DNA from: Thermofilum sp.
GTDB taxonomy: Archaea; Thermoproteota; Thermoprotei; Thermofilales; Thermofilaceae
Direction: 5' to 3'
Length of the DNA stretch: 16,894 bases
Assembly: GCA_020832965.1 (NCBI GenBank)
Contig: JAJHRM010000023.1
Span: 1-16,894 of the forward strand
In this document: positions 1 to 8,132 of the stretch, piece after piece
Layout of the letters: the number at the start of each line of letters is the position of its first letter
Position numbering within the stretch: the first letter of the stretch is position 1
Translations under genes and position numbers: made by a program
The notes under the pieces: generated by a model
The model's database searches: none
The model's input: the letters and a program-made list of their open reading frames with translations, nothing else
What the model was told of the DNA's origin: nothing

Positions 1-2
1 AA

Positions 3-320
3 TTATACTGGGCATTCGATGTTACAGTAAATCCTTCAATAAGTAGAACCGAATCGATCCCACTTACAATGCTAGAATCTATGGCATGTGGGACACCTGT
101 TATCGTTACTGACGTGGGAGGAAATCGCGAAATTTTTGAGAATGCTTCTTATAAATTTGGTATATTAATTCAACCTGAGGATGAACAGCTAATTTCAGCC
201 ATAATTGAGGCACTAGATAAGAGAGAATATTTATCAAAAGGAGCTAGACTTGAAGCGATGAAATACGATTGGAAAAATGTTACAAAGACATTACATGAAA
301 TATATCAAGAGCTTATCTAA
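3..320 (+). CDS. GT4 glycosyltransferase, C-terminal fragment (cut by window edge)
   Basis: This is the C-terminal end of a family 4 (GT-B fold) glycosyltransferase. The frame is open from base 3, and 22 codons precede the first ATG at 69, so that ATG is internal. The visible part has the sugar-nucleotide binding signature of the family: the Glu-x7-Glu pair (E in 'SRTES' and E in 'MLESMACGTP') followed by 'PVIVTDVGG' and 'REI'. It would transfer a sugar from an activated donor to a lipid-linked or nascent glycan at the cytoplasmic membrane face. Donor and acceptor cannot be told from this fragment. The stop at 318-320 is followed by 25 bases before the next glycosyltransferase, including a T5 run at 330-334. 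Family assignment is firm; substrate is unknown. Confidence 0.9.
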   Translation, partial: LYWAFDVTVNPSISRTESIPLTMLESMACGTPVIVTDVGGNREIFENASYKFGILIQPEDEQLISAIIEALDKREYLSKGARLEAMKYDWKNVTKTLHEIYQELI

Positions 321-345
321 AATAAATTATTTTTAAGATATCAGA

Positions 346-1479
346 ATGGTTACAATAACTTTTATGCACCATACGGATATTATGGGTAGCGGCATAGATA
401 CCGTGTTTCATCAATTAATGATCAGAGCACATAAGTGGTTTGACAAAGTATATTATCTAACTGTAAAGACAGATTATGCGAATTTATCAAATCATATACT
501 TATTAAGCCTTTTTTAGATATAGATAATAGAATGATTAGAAATTTATTCTTTCTATGGCCTCCCTCCTTAATTTCGGCTTTAAAAATTATTGAGAAAAGT
601 GATGTTGTACTTTGCTCTTCGTTTCCAATGGCACTTTTATTTCTCCAAGCTCGAAGACCACTAAAATGTTTCATTGGCTGGGGGAGGGCCCCTCCAGCTC
701 CTTACTTGGGTCTCCATGAGAAAATATATATGACAGTTTCTTGGTTAATTGAAAAGGAAGCATTAAGATATGCAGATATAAGACTTAGTCCTTCAAGATT
801 TGTCCAACAGATGTATGAACGTGATGGTATACAAACAAAATTTATGTATTTAGATGGCATTGATTTTAAGACTTATGATTATAAAAAATTTAATGACAAG
901 AAAAAGCTAAAGAAGCAATTTACTGGGAGCGAAGATAAGCATATAGTTTCATTCGTTGGCAGAATAGTTCCACACAAGAATATAGAAACTTTAATCATAG
1001 CAATGAAAAAAGTTATTAAAGAAAATTCTAATACAATGCTTTTAATTGCTGGACCCAAAGTTGTTCCTTATTATTACAATTATCTTAAATCATTAATCAA
1101 ATATCTCAGATTAGAGAAATTTATAAGATTTCTTGGTAAACTAAATTGGTATGAATTAGCGTCATTATATGCTGCTAGCGATCTTTACGTTTCACCCTCG
1201 CTCTGGGAAGGATTCTTCAGAGCTGAACCATATGCGATGAAAGTTCCTATGATTCTGTTCGATGTGGCATCCGCATCCGAAAGCGTCATCGATGGCATTA
1301 CAGGAAAACTTGTAAAAGAGATCTCTAGCGATGCACTAGCAGATGCTATACTCGACTTGCTAAGCGACGAAGAGCGACGTAAACAGATGGGCGAGGCTGG
1401 CTATAAATGGGCATACGAAAATCTCAACTTTGATCGAATAGCTGAAAGATTATTCAATCTTCTTCTAGAATCTCTATGA
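346..1479 (+). CDS. GT4-family glycosyltransferase with altered EX7E motif
   Basis: This 377-residue protein has the length and two-domain layout of GT4 (GT-B) glycosyltransferases. The N-terminal domain starts with 'TDIMGSGI' (residues 10-17), the acceptor-side glycine loop. The C-terminal domain has 'VGRIVPHKN' (204-212), 'LLIAGP' (232-237) and the donor site 'SPSLWEGFFRAEPYAMKVP' (283-301). In the EX7E pair the first Glu is E288, but the position of the second is Tyr296; a Glu lies two residues earlier at 294. The enzyme may use the shifted Glu or be altered in donor binding. It overlaps the next gene by 4 bases (ATGA), indicating translational coupling. GC content rises near the 3' end (about 1240-1440) compared with the rest of the gene. 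Probable role is adding a sugar to a surface glycan; the specific sugar is unknown. Confidence 0.9.
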   Translation: MVTITFMHHTDIMGSGIDTVFHQLMIRAHKWFDKVYYLTVKTDYANLSNHILIKPFLDIDNRMIRNLFFLWPPSLISALKIIEKSDVVLCSSFPMALLFLQARRPLKCFIGWGRAPPAPYLGLHEKIYMTVSWLIEKEALRYADIRLSPSRFVQQMYERDGIQTKFMYLDGIDFKTYDYKKFNDKKKLKKQFTGSEDKHIVSFVGRIVPHKNIETLIIAMKKVIKENSNTMLLIAGPKVVPYYYNYLKSLIKYLRLEKFIRFLGKLNWYELASLYAASDLYVSPSLWEGFFRAEPYAMKVPMILFDVASASESVIDGITGKLVKEISSDALADAILDLLSDEERRKQMGEAGYKWAYENLNFDRIAERLFNLLLESL

Positions 1480-3359
1480 GATTCATTTGTAGAGAAATAA
1501 ATAAGAATCAAATTTTAGAAAAAATTAGAAAATATAGATTTGATATTATTAAACTAATAATGATTATTCCATTAATTTTCCAAGGTATATATATAATATT
1601 AAGGGTGCTAAAAATGTGGTGGTTACCTTGTGGAATGTCAACAAGAGATGGAATAAATCATCTATTATTTGCTTTAATGATAAAGGATAAACATAATCCA
1701 TGGGTTCCATATTCACAATTTCCGCAGCTTTATATGAATTATATGAGCGAGTATGTAAATTACATATTTCCTAATGCTTATCCAAGTATGTATCATACAT
1801 TTCTTTCTTTATTTATTTATCTAGGAGTAGATCCTATATTAGCACAAAAAATTTTAGTTTCCAATATATTTATAATAGGATTATTTTTATACTTTTTGGT
1901 TTTCAAATATATCATTAAAGATAATATCCTTGCTGTTGGAGGGGTTTTCTTCCTTGTTATATCTTCGGCACGTGAACTACAAACATTTAAAGATGGTTCA
2001 TATGGTGAATTATTAGCGATGATGGTGTTTCTACCATCTTCTCTATTTTTATTACTCAATTCGCGTTGGGGAGAAGCCTCTATCTGCATTTCCGGTATTT
2101 TATATTCTCATAATCTCACAACTATTCACTCTTTCTTCCCTATTATGACCATATATTTACAATCGTTTGTTCTTAGAAAAAATGAAAGGAAAAAGATAAT
2201 TCTATCAACTATATATATTGTTTCATTATCACTTCCAATAATAATAGTTTCATATTTTCCATCTGTTTTTAATTATTTCCATAACATAGCAGGTGTTAGT
2301 CGGTTTGGTGGCTGGCAAGATTTTCCAGCAAATGATCCCAATTTTTCATTGATAGTCTTAGGTGGACTTTCATCGCTTGTACTTTTAGCTAGTTACAAGT
2401 TAGATATTTTATGGATTGTCTTATGGTATGGAGGGATGCTTTTATTATCAATGAGCGATCTTTTCCCAGGAAGATTCATTAGAGCTCTTTCCTTTCCTTC
2501 TGCTATTATGTTGTATTTGTCGCTAGCTTTTCTGATAAAATTTTTATTTGAAAAATTCAATAGTTATAAATATTTAGTTTTAATTGTGAATAAAAAGCAA
2601 ATTAGAATAAAATTCAATTTAATACTTTTCTTTTTGTCATATATATTAGCGATTGGTATCTGTTTACTGCCAATCTTTCTTAAATTGTTTGAATTATCTT
2701 TAGCTGTTACAGAACCTACTATTTTAGATTATTGGGATGATGAAAAAATAGCTATATATAAACTTTTAAGAAATTCTCTTTCTTCTAATGAAGCTGTTAT
2801 AATTGTAACTGATTTTTGGGCGAAATTTTTCCTTTATCCATCTCCAGTATTGAATATTGTAACGATTTCTTTTTCTAATCGTTTTAATTATTATGATAGA
2901 ATTGTAAATGAGCAAATTTTGCTTATATTAAATAATAGTAAAAATTGTGAGAATTATTATGTCGATGATAATAAAATAATCATCAAATACGTTATTTTAT
3001 CTTCAATAATGCCTGCAAGATGGTATACCATTGATGAAATAATGTTAGTAAACGAAATCGAACAAATGATGAATAAAAATCCTTCATTTGAGAAAATATT
3101 AGACACCACAACAGCGTACGGTTGGATTAAAGTGTACAAATCAATCAAACATTGTATTATTAAGATTGCACCCCTTTCTCTTGATGTTCAGCATCTTTTA
3201 GCGGTTCGTGTTCTATTAGTTGCATCGGCAATGGCTCTGCCAGTTATATCTTGGCGCTCAATTAAGTTGGAAATAAAGAAGTTTAGTTTTAAGAAAATAT
3301 TGTATCTTTTAATTTTATTAATAATTATATGGTTCTGGATAGGAATAGTTTTTATGTAA
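1476..3359 (+). CDS. Large multi-pass membrane protein, GT-C glycosyltransferase-like
   Basis: This 627-residue protein is very hydrophobic, with roughly a dozen predicted membrane spans. The first span (about 25-45) is followed by a long loop (about 47-100) containing 'TRDGINH' and 'NAYPSMYHT'; an Asp/His-containing first outer loop is typical of GT-C enzymes and of archaeal 'DUF6541/PTPS-related' membrane proteins. A soluble stretch at about 410-570 follows the main membrane block, and two more hydrophobic segments close the protein, the last ending near residue 627. GT-C enzymes use lipid-phosphate sugars outside the membrane. The ATG start overlaps the previous stop (ATGA), and the next gene begins 6 bases after the stop, so this sits inside an operon. 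Membrane topology is clear; the enzymatic call is inference from fold-like features and context and could be wrong. Confidence 0.7.
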   Translation: MRFICREINKNQILEKIRKYRFDIIKLIMIIPLIFQGIYIILRVLKMWWLPCGMSTRDGINHLLFALMIKDKHNPWVPYSQFPQLYMNYMSEYVNYIFPNAYPSMYHTFLSLFIYLGVDPILAQKILVSNIFIIGLFLYFLVFKYIIKDNILAVGGVFFLVISSARELQTFKDGSYGELLAMMVFLPSSLFLLLNSRWGEASICISGILYSHNLTTIHSFFPIMTIYLQSFVLRKNERKKIILSTIYIVSLSLPIIIVSYFPSVFNYFHNIAGVSRFGGWQDFPANDPNFSLIVLGGLSSLVLLASYKLDILWIVLWYGGMLLLSMSDLFPGRFIRALSFPSAIMLYLSLAFLIKFLFEKFNSYKYLVLIVNKKQIRIKFNLILFFLSYILAIGICLLPIFLKLFELSLAVTEPTILDYWDDEKIAIYKLLRNSLSSNEAVIIVTDFWAKFFLYPSPVLNIVTISFSNRFNYYDRIVNEQILLILNNSKNCENYYVDDNKIIIKYVILSSIMPARWYTIDEIMLVNEIEQMMNKNPSFEKILDTTTAYGWIKVYKSIKHCIIKIAPLSLDVQHLLAVRVLLVASAMALPVISWRSIKLEIKKFSFKKILYLLILLIIIWFWIGIVFM

Positions 3360-3365
3360 GAATTT

Positions 3366-5000
3366 ATGAATAGAGGAACAAATAGAAATAAAGGAAAGAA
3401 AGTTTTAATACTCGATGCGGGGGAAGCGCCGTATGCGTTAGTTGCCGCTAGATCGTTGGGCTCTGCTGGCTATAATGTTGTCCTAGGCTTTCCTCATTGT
3501 ACCCCTATTTTTGAATCTTATTCAAAGTATTGTAAGGGATATGTTACATATCCTGATCCTTCCTATGCACTTGAAGATTTCCATGCTTTTATGCTAAATC
3601 AAGCTGACAAATATGATTTCATTCTACCTTTAATGGAAAAAACACAATTAGCAACGTCTATGATAAAGGATAAGCTAGAAAAAGAAGGAGCCGTTATCCC
3701 TATACCGAGTTATCATATTCTGAGTATTGCTGTAAACAAAATAGCTATATTGGAACTGGCTAGTAAATTGCATATTACAATTCCAAAAACGTTAATAGTA
3801 TATGATGAACCTAAATTTAACGAAGTGATTAAGGAGTTAGGAATACCATTTGTTATGAAAATTTCGACAGAGATTAATGTTCCCCCAGGTAAGCGACATT
3901 TCATAATTAGAAAAGCATCTGAAAAACAATTTATTGAAAAATTTAGGCGATTACAGAAATATGGGGTTCCTATAATCATTCAAGAATATATAGATGGTAT
4001 AGGCATAGGAGCATCTTTTATTTTCTCAAGGAGCAATAAATTAATAGCATTGTTTGGGCATCGAAGAATTCTTGAGCAGTATCCCGATGGAGGCCCTAGC
4101 GCAATTGCAGAAACTTTCTTTCATTCCGAAGCCTTAAAGCAAGGTTATAAGCTATTAAAGGCTTTGAAATGGCAAGGTGTTGCTATGACCGAGTTTAAGC
4201 TTTCTAAAGATGGAAAACCCTATTTTATGGAGTTAAATCCAAGGTTCTGGGGCACTCTTCCACTTTCAATAGCATCGGGATTAGATTTCCCAAGATTACT
4301 ATTAGAATATTATAACAAAGAAGAAAGAAATAATAAGCTATTTAATTATAAATTAAAAACATTTGTAAGTATATATGGTCTTGGCATATTTGTTTTAAGT
4401 AGCAAATCCAAAATATCTGCTCTTAAAAAGCTTTTTGTTAACATTCCACAAATATTTAAATATGGTACTCCTATTGTTAGAGAACTATATAGAATGGATA
4501 TATACCCAGAAATAAAGAGAGTCATTCATATGATAAGAGGTTATATTTGTAAAAACAATATAGCTAAAATTGATGGAATATTGTTTGGTCCTGCAATAGA
4601 TTATCAAAAATTGATAAACTTTAATGTGAAATCTGTTGTTAATTTATGTAAAGAATGTGCAACAGTTAATATAGATATTCTAAAAAAGCATGGAATAGCC
4701 TACTATAGTTTTCCTATAGAAGATGATTCGGCACCTTCGATAGATGCTTTCGTATCTTTAATTACGCAGATTGATAAGATGTTAAAGAGGGGTCCCGTAT
4801 ATATTCATTGTAGGTTGGGGATGGGGCGAAGTCCAATGGTAGTTATTGGATATTTAATTTTAAAGGGATTTTCTATAGATGAGGCATATTCTATAGTCTT
4901 CGATACAAGACCTCTAATCCGTTTAAATATTATTCAGAAGAAAGCAATATATAATGTATACAAATTTATAAGGCAAAATAAACTATTTTTTAAAACATGA
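3366..5000 (+). CDS. ATP-grasp ligase fused to dual-specificity phosphatase
   Basis: This 544-residue protein joins two enzyme types. Residues about 10-100 form a Rossmann-like pre-ATP-grasp domain ('VLILDAGEAPYALVAARSLG', 13-32). Residues about 110-320 form an ATP-grasp domain with 'PFVMKIS' (161-167), 'IIQEYIDG' (204-211) and the metal-binding 'FMELNPRFWGTLPL' (287-300), as in carboxylate-amine ligases of the carbamoyl-phosphate-synthetase/PylC type. After a linker, residues about 400-540 resemble a cysteine phosphatase of the dual-specificity class: 'HCRLGMGRSP' (481-490) is the HCX5R loop with C482 and R488, and 'IEDDSAP' (451-457) can supply the general acid Asp. ATP-grasp enzymes ligate a carboxylate to an amine or similar group; the phosphatase could act on a phosphosugar, phospholipid or phosphoprotein. 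The stop overlaps the methyltransferase start. Domain calls are firm; substrates and the reason for the fusion are unknown. Confidence 0.85.
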   Translation: MNRGTNRNKGKKVLILDAGEAPYALVAARSLGSAGYNVVLGFPHCTPIFESYSKYCKGYVTYPDPSYALEDFHAFMLNQADKYDFILPLMEKTQLATSMIKDKLEKEGAVIPIPSYHILSIAVNKIAILELASKLHITIPKTLIVYDEPKFNEVIKELGIPFVMKISTEINVPPGKRHFIIRKASEKQFIEKFRRLQKYGVPIIIQEYIDGIGIGASFIFSRSNKLIALFGHRRILEQYPDGGPSAIAETFFHSEALKQGYKLLKALKWQGVAMTEFKLSKDGKPYFMELNPRFWGTLPLSIASGLDFPRLLLEYYNKEERNNKLFNYKLKTFVSIYGLGIFVLSSKSKISALKKLFVNIPQIFKYGTPIVRELYRMDIYPEIKRVIHMIRGYICKNNIAKIDGILFGPAIDYQKLINFNVKSVVNLCKECATVNIDILKKHGIAYYSFPIEDDSAPSIDAFVSLITQIDKMLKRGPVYIHCRLGMGRSPMVVIGYLILKGFSIDEAYSIVFDTRPLIRLNIIQKKAIYNVYKFIRQNKLFFKT

Positions 5001-5749
5001 AATATAACATCGCGGTATTATTAAGAGAATATTATGAAATGCAAGGTAAAAAAAGTAGTCTGAATACTTATATAGGTTCTTGGAATATTAAAAATGCAAT
5101 GTTTAAACATAGGCATGAAGTTATTAAAGCTATGATTCCTAAAGGTAAAGGAATTGCTCTAGATGTAGGTTGCGGTTTAGGAATATACTCCCTAGATATA
5201 TTCAAGAGTGGATACGAAGTTATTTCTTTAGATATTTCTAAATCATATTTAGAGAAGGTTAAAAAGTTAAAAGGAGATTATATATCAGATTGGCATTTAA
5301 TTATTGCAGATGCTCAAAATATACCTTTTAGAATAAATTCCATAGACTTAATACTTATTGTCGAGGTTCTTGAGCACTTACCATTTTTCTTAAAAGCTCT
5401 CATAAATATAGTAAAAATATTAAAGATTGGAGGTATATTAGTTATATCAATTCCTTCCGCTTATAGTTTAGATGAAGTTTTTCTAAGTTTAAGTTCTTGG
5501 GAACACTTACATAAAATCTCCCCGACAATGTTAAGGAATTTCTTACAAGCTAATGGTTTCATCAAAATAGAGGAAAGATATTTTAATTTTATGGGATATT
5601 TATTGTCTGTCTTGCCGAGATTGAAATTACACTTTCTAGAATATTTATCATTGCTTTATTGGCGAAAGATCGATCAGATAATAGGAATGATCCCTTTATT
5701 GAAACTTTTTTGCTGGAATTACGCAGGAAAATATCTAAAAATAAAGTAA
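4997..5749 (+). CDS. Class I SAM-dependent methyltransferase
   Basis: This 250-residue protein is a class I (Rossmann) S-adenosylmethionine methyltransferase. Motif I 'ALDVGCGLGIYS' (54-65) binds SAM, Asp79 at the end of 'EVISLD' would contact the ribose hydroxyls, 'ADAQNIP' (104-110) is motif III-like, and 'LIVEVLEHLPF' (120-130) is the motif IV region typical of the Methyltransf_11 group. The C-terminal third carries hydrophobic stretches that may give membrane contact or substrate specificity. Its ATG overlaps the preceding stop by 4 bases, and it is the last gene of the AT-rich operon. From context it probably methylates a sugar hydroxyl or a lipid-linked glycan intermediate, but many substrates fit this fold. 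The family is sure, the substrate is not. Confidence 0.88.
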   Translation: MKYNIAVLLREYYEMQGKKSSLNTYIGSWNIKNAMFKHRHEVIKAMIPKGKGIALDVGCGLGIYSLDIFKSGYEVISLDISKSYLEKVKKLKGDYISDWHLIIADAQNIPFRINSIDLILIVEVLEHLPFFLKALINIVKILKIGGILVISIPSAYSLDEVFLSLSSWEHLHKISPTMLRNFLQANGFIKIEERYFNFMGYLLSVLPRLKLHFLEYLSLLYWRKIDQIIGMIPLLKLFCWNYAGKYLKIK

Positions 5750-5792
5750 GAAATTAAAAATAAATAGTAAAAATATTTGTTGAAATAGTAAA

Positions 5793-5848
5793 GTGTGCTA
5801 GAATGCGCACAGCGAAGAATATAAATGGATGAAGTGAGCGTGCGCTAG
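5793..5848 (+). promoter_or_regulatory. Three GTGYGC half-sites around the gmd promoter
   Basis: GTGTGC (5793-5798) and GCGCAC (5805-5810) form a 6-bp imperfect hairpin or palindrome with a 6-base loop. A further copy of the half-site, GTGCGCTAG (5840-5848), lies past the TATA-like box and differs by one base from GTGTGCTAG at 5793-5801. Sites on both sides of a core promoter are what a repressor operator would look like. The hairpin could instead belong to the 3' end of the upstream transcript. Seen directly in sequence; function is inference. Confidence 0.35.
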
Positions 5849-5853
5849 GAGAG
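5818..5853 (+). promoter_or_regulatory. TATA-like box and ribosome binding site of gmd
   Basis: AATATAAAT (5818-5826) resembles an archaeal TATA box and is preceded by the purine-rich GCGAAG, a possible BRE. Transcription would start near 5848, leaving only about 9 leader bases. GGAG (5848-5851) lies 5 bases before the ATG at 5857 and supports that start. An alternative TATA-like stretch is at about 5769-5777, which would give a longer leader. Confidence 0.45.
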
Positions 5854-5856
5854 ACT

Positions 5857-6918
5857 ATGGGTAAGAAGGCATTAATTACGGGGATTACCGGCCAAGACGG
5901 TGCCTACCTTGCAAAGTTTCTTTTGGATAAGGGTTACGAAGTGTTTGGTACTTATCGAAGGCTCAGTACTCCGAATTTTTGGCGATTAGAGTATCTTGGA
6001 ATTTTCGATAAAGTGAATCTAATTCCGGCTGACTTGAGCGATATGGGATCGTTGATTGAGGCTTTGAAAATTTCAGACCCTGATGAAGTCTACCATCTTG
6101 CTGCGCAAAGCTTTGTAGAGGCTAGTTTCGAGGCCCCTGTCGCTACGGGTGACGTTACTGGTTTGGGTACGACAAGGATCCTTGAGGCCATTCGTATTGT
6201 TTGCCCGGACACGAGGTTCTATAATGCTGCAACGAGCGAGATGTTCGGTAAGACTGGTTTGCTTAACGGCGGCAGGCCTCTTAACGAGAATGATGTTTTT
6301 AGGCCGATGAGCCCTTACGCAGCGGCTAAGCTTTACGGTTATTGGATTACGAGGATTTACCGGGAAGGTTATAAAATATTCGCTGTGAACGGGATTCTGT
6401 TCAACCACGAGTCTCCGCTGCGTGGTTTGGAGTTTGTTACGCGTAAGATTGCGAATGAGGTTGCTAAAATTAAGCTGGGTTTGAGCAATGAGCTTAGGCT
6501 TGGTAACTTGGATGCTAAGCGCGATTGGGGCTATGCGCCCGAGTATGTTGAAAGCATGTGGCTTATGCTTCAGCAGGATGAGCCGGACGATTACGTGATT
6601 GCTACGGGTGAGGCTCATAGTGTGAGGGAGTTTGTCGAGAAGGCGTTTGATGTTGTTGGGTTGAATTGGGAGGATTACGTTAAGGTTGATAAGAGGTTTA
6701 TGCGGCCTTTGGATGTGCCGTGCTTGGTTGGTGACTACTCGAAGGCTAAGGAGAAGCTTGGTTGGGAGCCTAGGACGAGGTTTGATCAGCTTGTGGAGAT
6801 CATGGTTAAAGAGGAGGTTAACCGTTGGTCTCGCTGGTTGAGGGGGGAGAGGTTCCCGTGGGATGCGCCGAACTACCCGAGCGAGAACAAGATTTTAACT
6901 AGGGCTTTGAGGATGTGA
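5857..6918 (+). CDS. gmd: GDP-mannose 4,6-dehydratase
   Basis: This 353-residue short-chain dehydrogenase/reductase converts GDP-D-mannose to GDP-4-keto-6-deoxy-D-mannose, using bound NADP. The N-terminal 'TGITGQDGAYL' (8-18) is the cofactor loop typical of this enzyme, and 'YRR' (33-35) fits the NADP-selecting arginines. The catalytic residues are visible: Thr126/Glu128 in 'AATSEMFG' and Tyr154-x3-Lys158 in 'SPYAAAKLYG'. 'FNHESPLRGLEFVTRKI' (182-198) is the GMD-specific segment that separates it from UDP-glucose epimerases. Length is normal for the family. The product is the branch point to fucose, rhamnose and perosamine; the adjoining PLP aminotransferase favours perosamine. The stop overlaps the next start. 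GC content is clearly higher than in the upstream block, so this two-gene unit probably has a different origin from region 1-5749. Confidence 0.93.
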   Translation: MGKKALITGITGQDGAYLAKFLLDKGYEVFGTYRRLSTPNFWRLEYLGIFDKVNLIPADLSDMGSLIEALKISDPDEVYHLAAQSFVEASFEAPVATGDVTGLGTTRILEAIRIVCPDTRFYNAATSEMFGKTGLLNGGRPLNENDVFRPMSPYAAAKLYGYWITRIYREGYKIFAVNGILFNHESPLRGLEFVTRKIANEVAKIKLGLSNELRLGNLDAKRDWGYAPEYVESMWLMLQQDEPDDYVIATGEAHSVREFVEKAFDVVGLNWEDYVKVDKRFMRPLDVPCLVGDYSKAKEKLGWEPRTRFDQLVEIMVKEEVNRWSRWLRGERFPWDAPNYPSENKILTRALRM

Positions 6919-8030
6919 TGGGTATGCTCAGGTACCCGGTGGCGGAGCCCGAGATCGGCGAGGAGGAGTTGTGGAACGTTGTTGAGGCTGTCAAGAGCGG
7001 GTGGATTAGCAGTAAGGGGAGGTTTATCGAGGAGTTTGAGAAATCCTTCGCGAGGTACATCGGCGTGAAGTACGGTGTAGCTACCTCGAACGGTACGACG
7101 GCTCTCCATCTCGCGCTGGTTGCTCTGGGTATCGGTCCGGGGGATGAGGTTATCGTTCCGGATTTGACGTTCGCAGCTACGATAAACGCGGTGATTTACA
7201 CGGGCGCTAAACCGGTTATAGTGGATATAAATCCGGAGTACTGGGGTATCGATCCTGAAAAGATGAAAAAAGCGATTACTCCGAGGACGAAGGCTGTGAT
7301 ACCTGTGCACTTGTACGGTCACCCCTGCGATATGGATGCTATAATGGAGATCGCATCGGAGCATAACCTCTATGTTATCGAGGATGCTGCAGAGGCTCAC
7401 GGTGCTGAGTATAAGGGTAGAAAAGTTGGCTCTTTCGGCCACGTATCCTGTTTCAGCTTTTATGGTAACAAGATAATAACTACAGGGGAGGGTGGTATGT
7501 GCCTGACGAATGATGAGGAGCTGGCTGAGAGGATGAGAGTTTTGAGGGATCATGGTATGAACCCGAAAAAGAGGTATTGGCACGACGTTGTAGGTTTTAA
7601 TTACCGGATGACGAACCTCCAAGCGGCAATCGGCGTTGCTCAGCTAAATAAAATAGAGAGGTTTATCGAGAGGAAGAGGGAGATCGCCAAGATTTACGCG
7701 GAGGAGCTGTCCTCGATTGAAGGCATTACCCTGCACCCAGAAATGCCGTGGGCGAAGTGCGTTTACTGGCTTTACTCTCTCTTAATAGATGAGGAGAAAG
7801 CCAAAGTTACGAGGGACATGTTGGTGGAGAAGCTTGAAAGTTATGGTATTGAAACAAGGAAATTCTTTTACCCACTTCATGAAATGCCAGTTTATAGAAA
7901 ATATGCGATCAACACGTATCCCATTTCAACCAGAATTTCTAGGCGAGGGCTAAATCTTCCTTCTAGTGTAAAACTTTCCAATGAGGATATAAAATATATT
8001 GCCAAAAAGGTTAAGGAAAATGTCATTTAG
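6918..8030 (+). CDS. DegT/DnrJ-family aminotransferase, probable GDP-perosamine synthase
   Basis: This PLP enzyme of about 370 residues belongs to the DegT/DnrJ/EryC1/StrS family. The PLP lysine is K185 in 'FYGNKIITTGEGGM', a segment close to that of perosamine synthases; D156 in 'VIEDAAEAHG' binds the pyridine nitrogen, and 'ATSNGTTALHLAL' (55-67) holds the phosphate. It would aminate GDP-4-keto-6-deoxymannose, the product of the preceding gene, to GDP-perosamine with glutamate as donor. Start choice: GTG at 6915, ATG at 6918 and ATG at 6924 are all in frame; GAGG at 6909-6912 is best spaced for 6918, where ATG overlaps the gmd stop by one base (TGATG). From about 7840 the gene becomes AT-rich (57 G+C in 170 bases at 7861-8030 by hand count), unlike its first two thirds. 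Family certain; exact sugar likely but unproven. Confidence 0.9.
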   Translation: MGMLRYPVAEPEIGEEELWNVVEAVKSGWISSKGRFIEEFEKSFARYIGVKYGVATSNGTTALHLALVALGIGPGDEVIVPDLTFAATINAVIYTGAKPVIVDINPEYWGIDPEKMKKAITPRTKAVIPVHLYGHPCDMDAIMEIASEHNLYVIEDAAEAHGAEYKGRKVGSFGHVSCFSFYGNKIITTGEGGMCLTNDEELAERMRVLRDHGMNPKKRYWHDVVGFNYRMTNLQAAIGVAQLNKIERFIERKREIAKIYAEELSSIEGITLHPEMPWAKCVYWLYSLLIDEEKAKVTRDMLVEKLESYGIETRKFFYPLHEMPVYRKYAINTYPISTRISRRGLNLPSSVKLSNEDIKYIAKKVKENVI

Positions 8031-8037
8031 CAGCTTG

Positions 8038-8065
8038 TTTTTATCAGCATAGGTCACGATTTTTT
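8038..8065 (+). terminator. Possible T-tract terminator after the aminotransferase gene
   Basis: A T5 run (8038-8042) and a T6 run (8060-8065) lie just after the aminotransferase stop, in the gap between convergent genes. Archaeal RNA polymerase terminates at such T-rich coding-strand tracts without a hairpin. Assigned by position and base content only. Confidence 0.4.
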
Positions 8066-8132
8066 CCCATGTTATTACATAAGTATGTTCTACTTATTTT
8101 TGATGCTCTCGGAACCTTCTTTCAGCCAGCTA

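Noticed and set aside
6073..7622. Two long - strand frames opposite gmd and the aminotransferase
   Set aside because: They have no recognisable motif and lie entirely opposite two well-supported enzymes.
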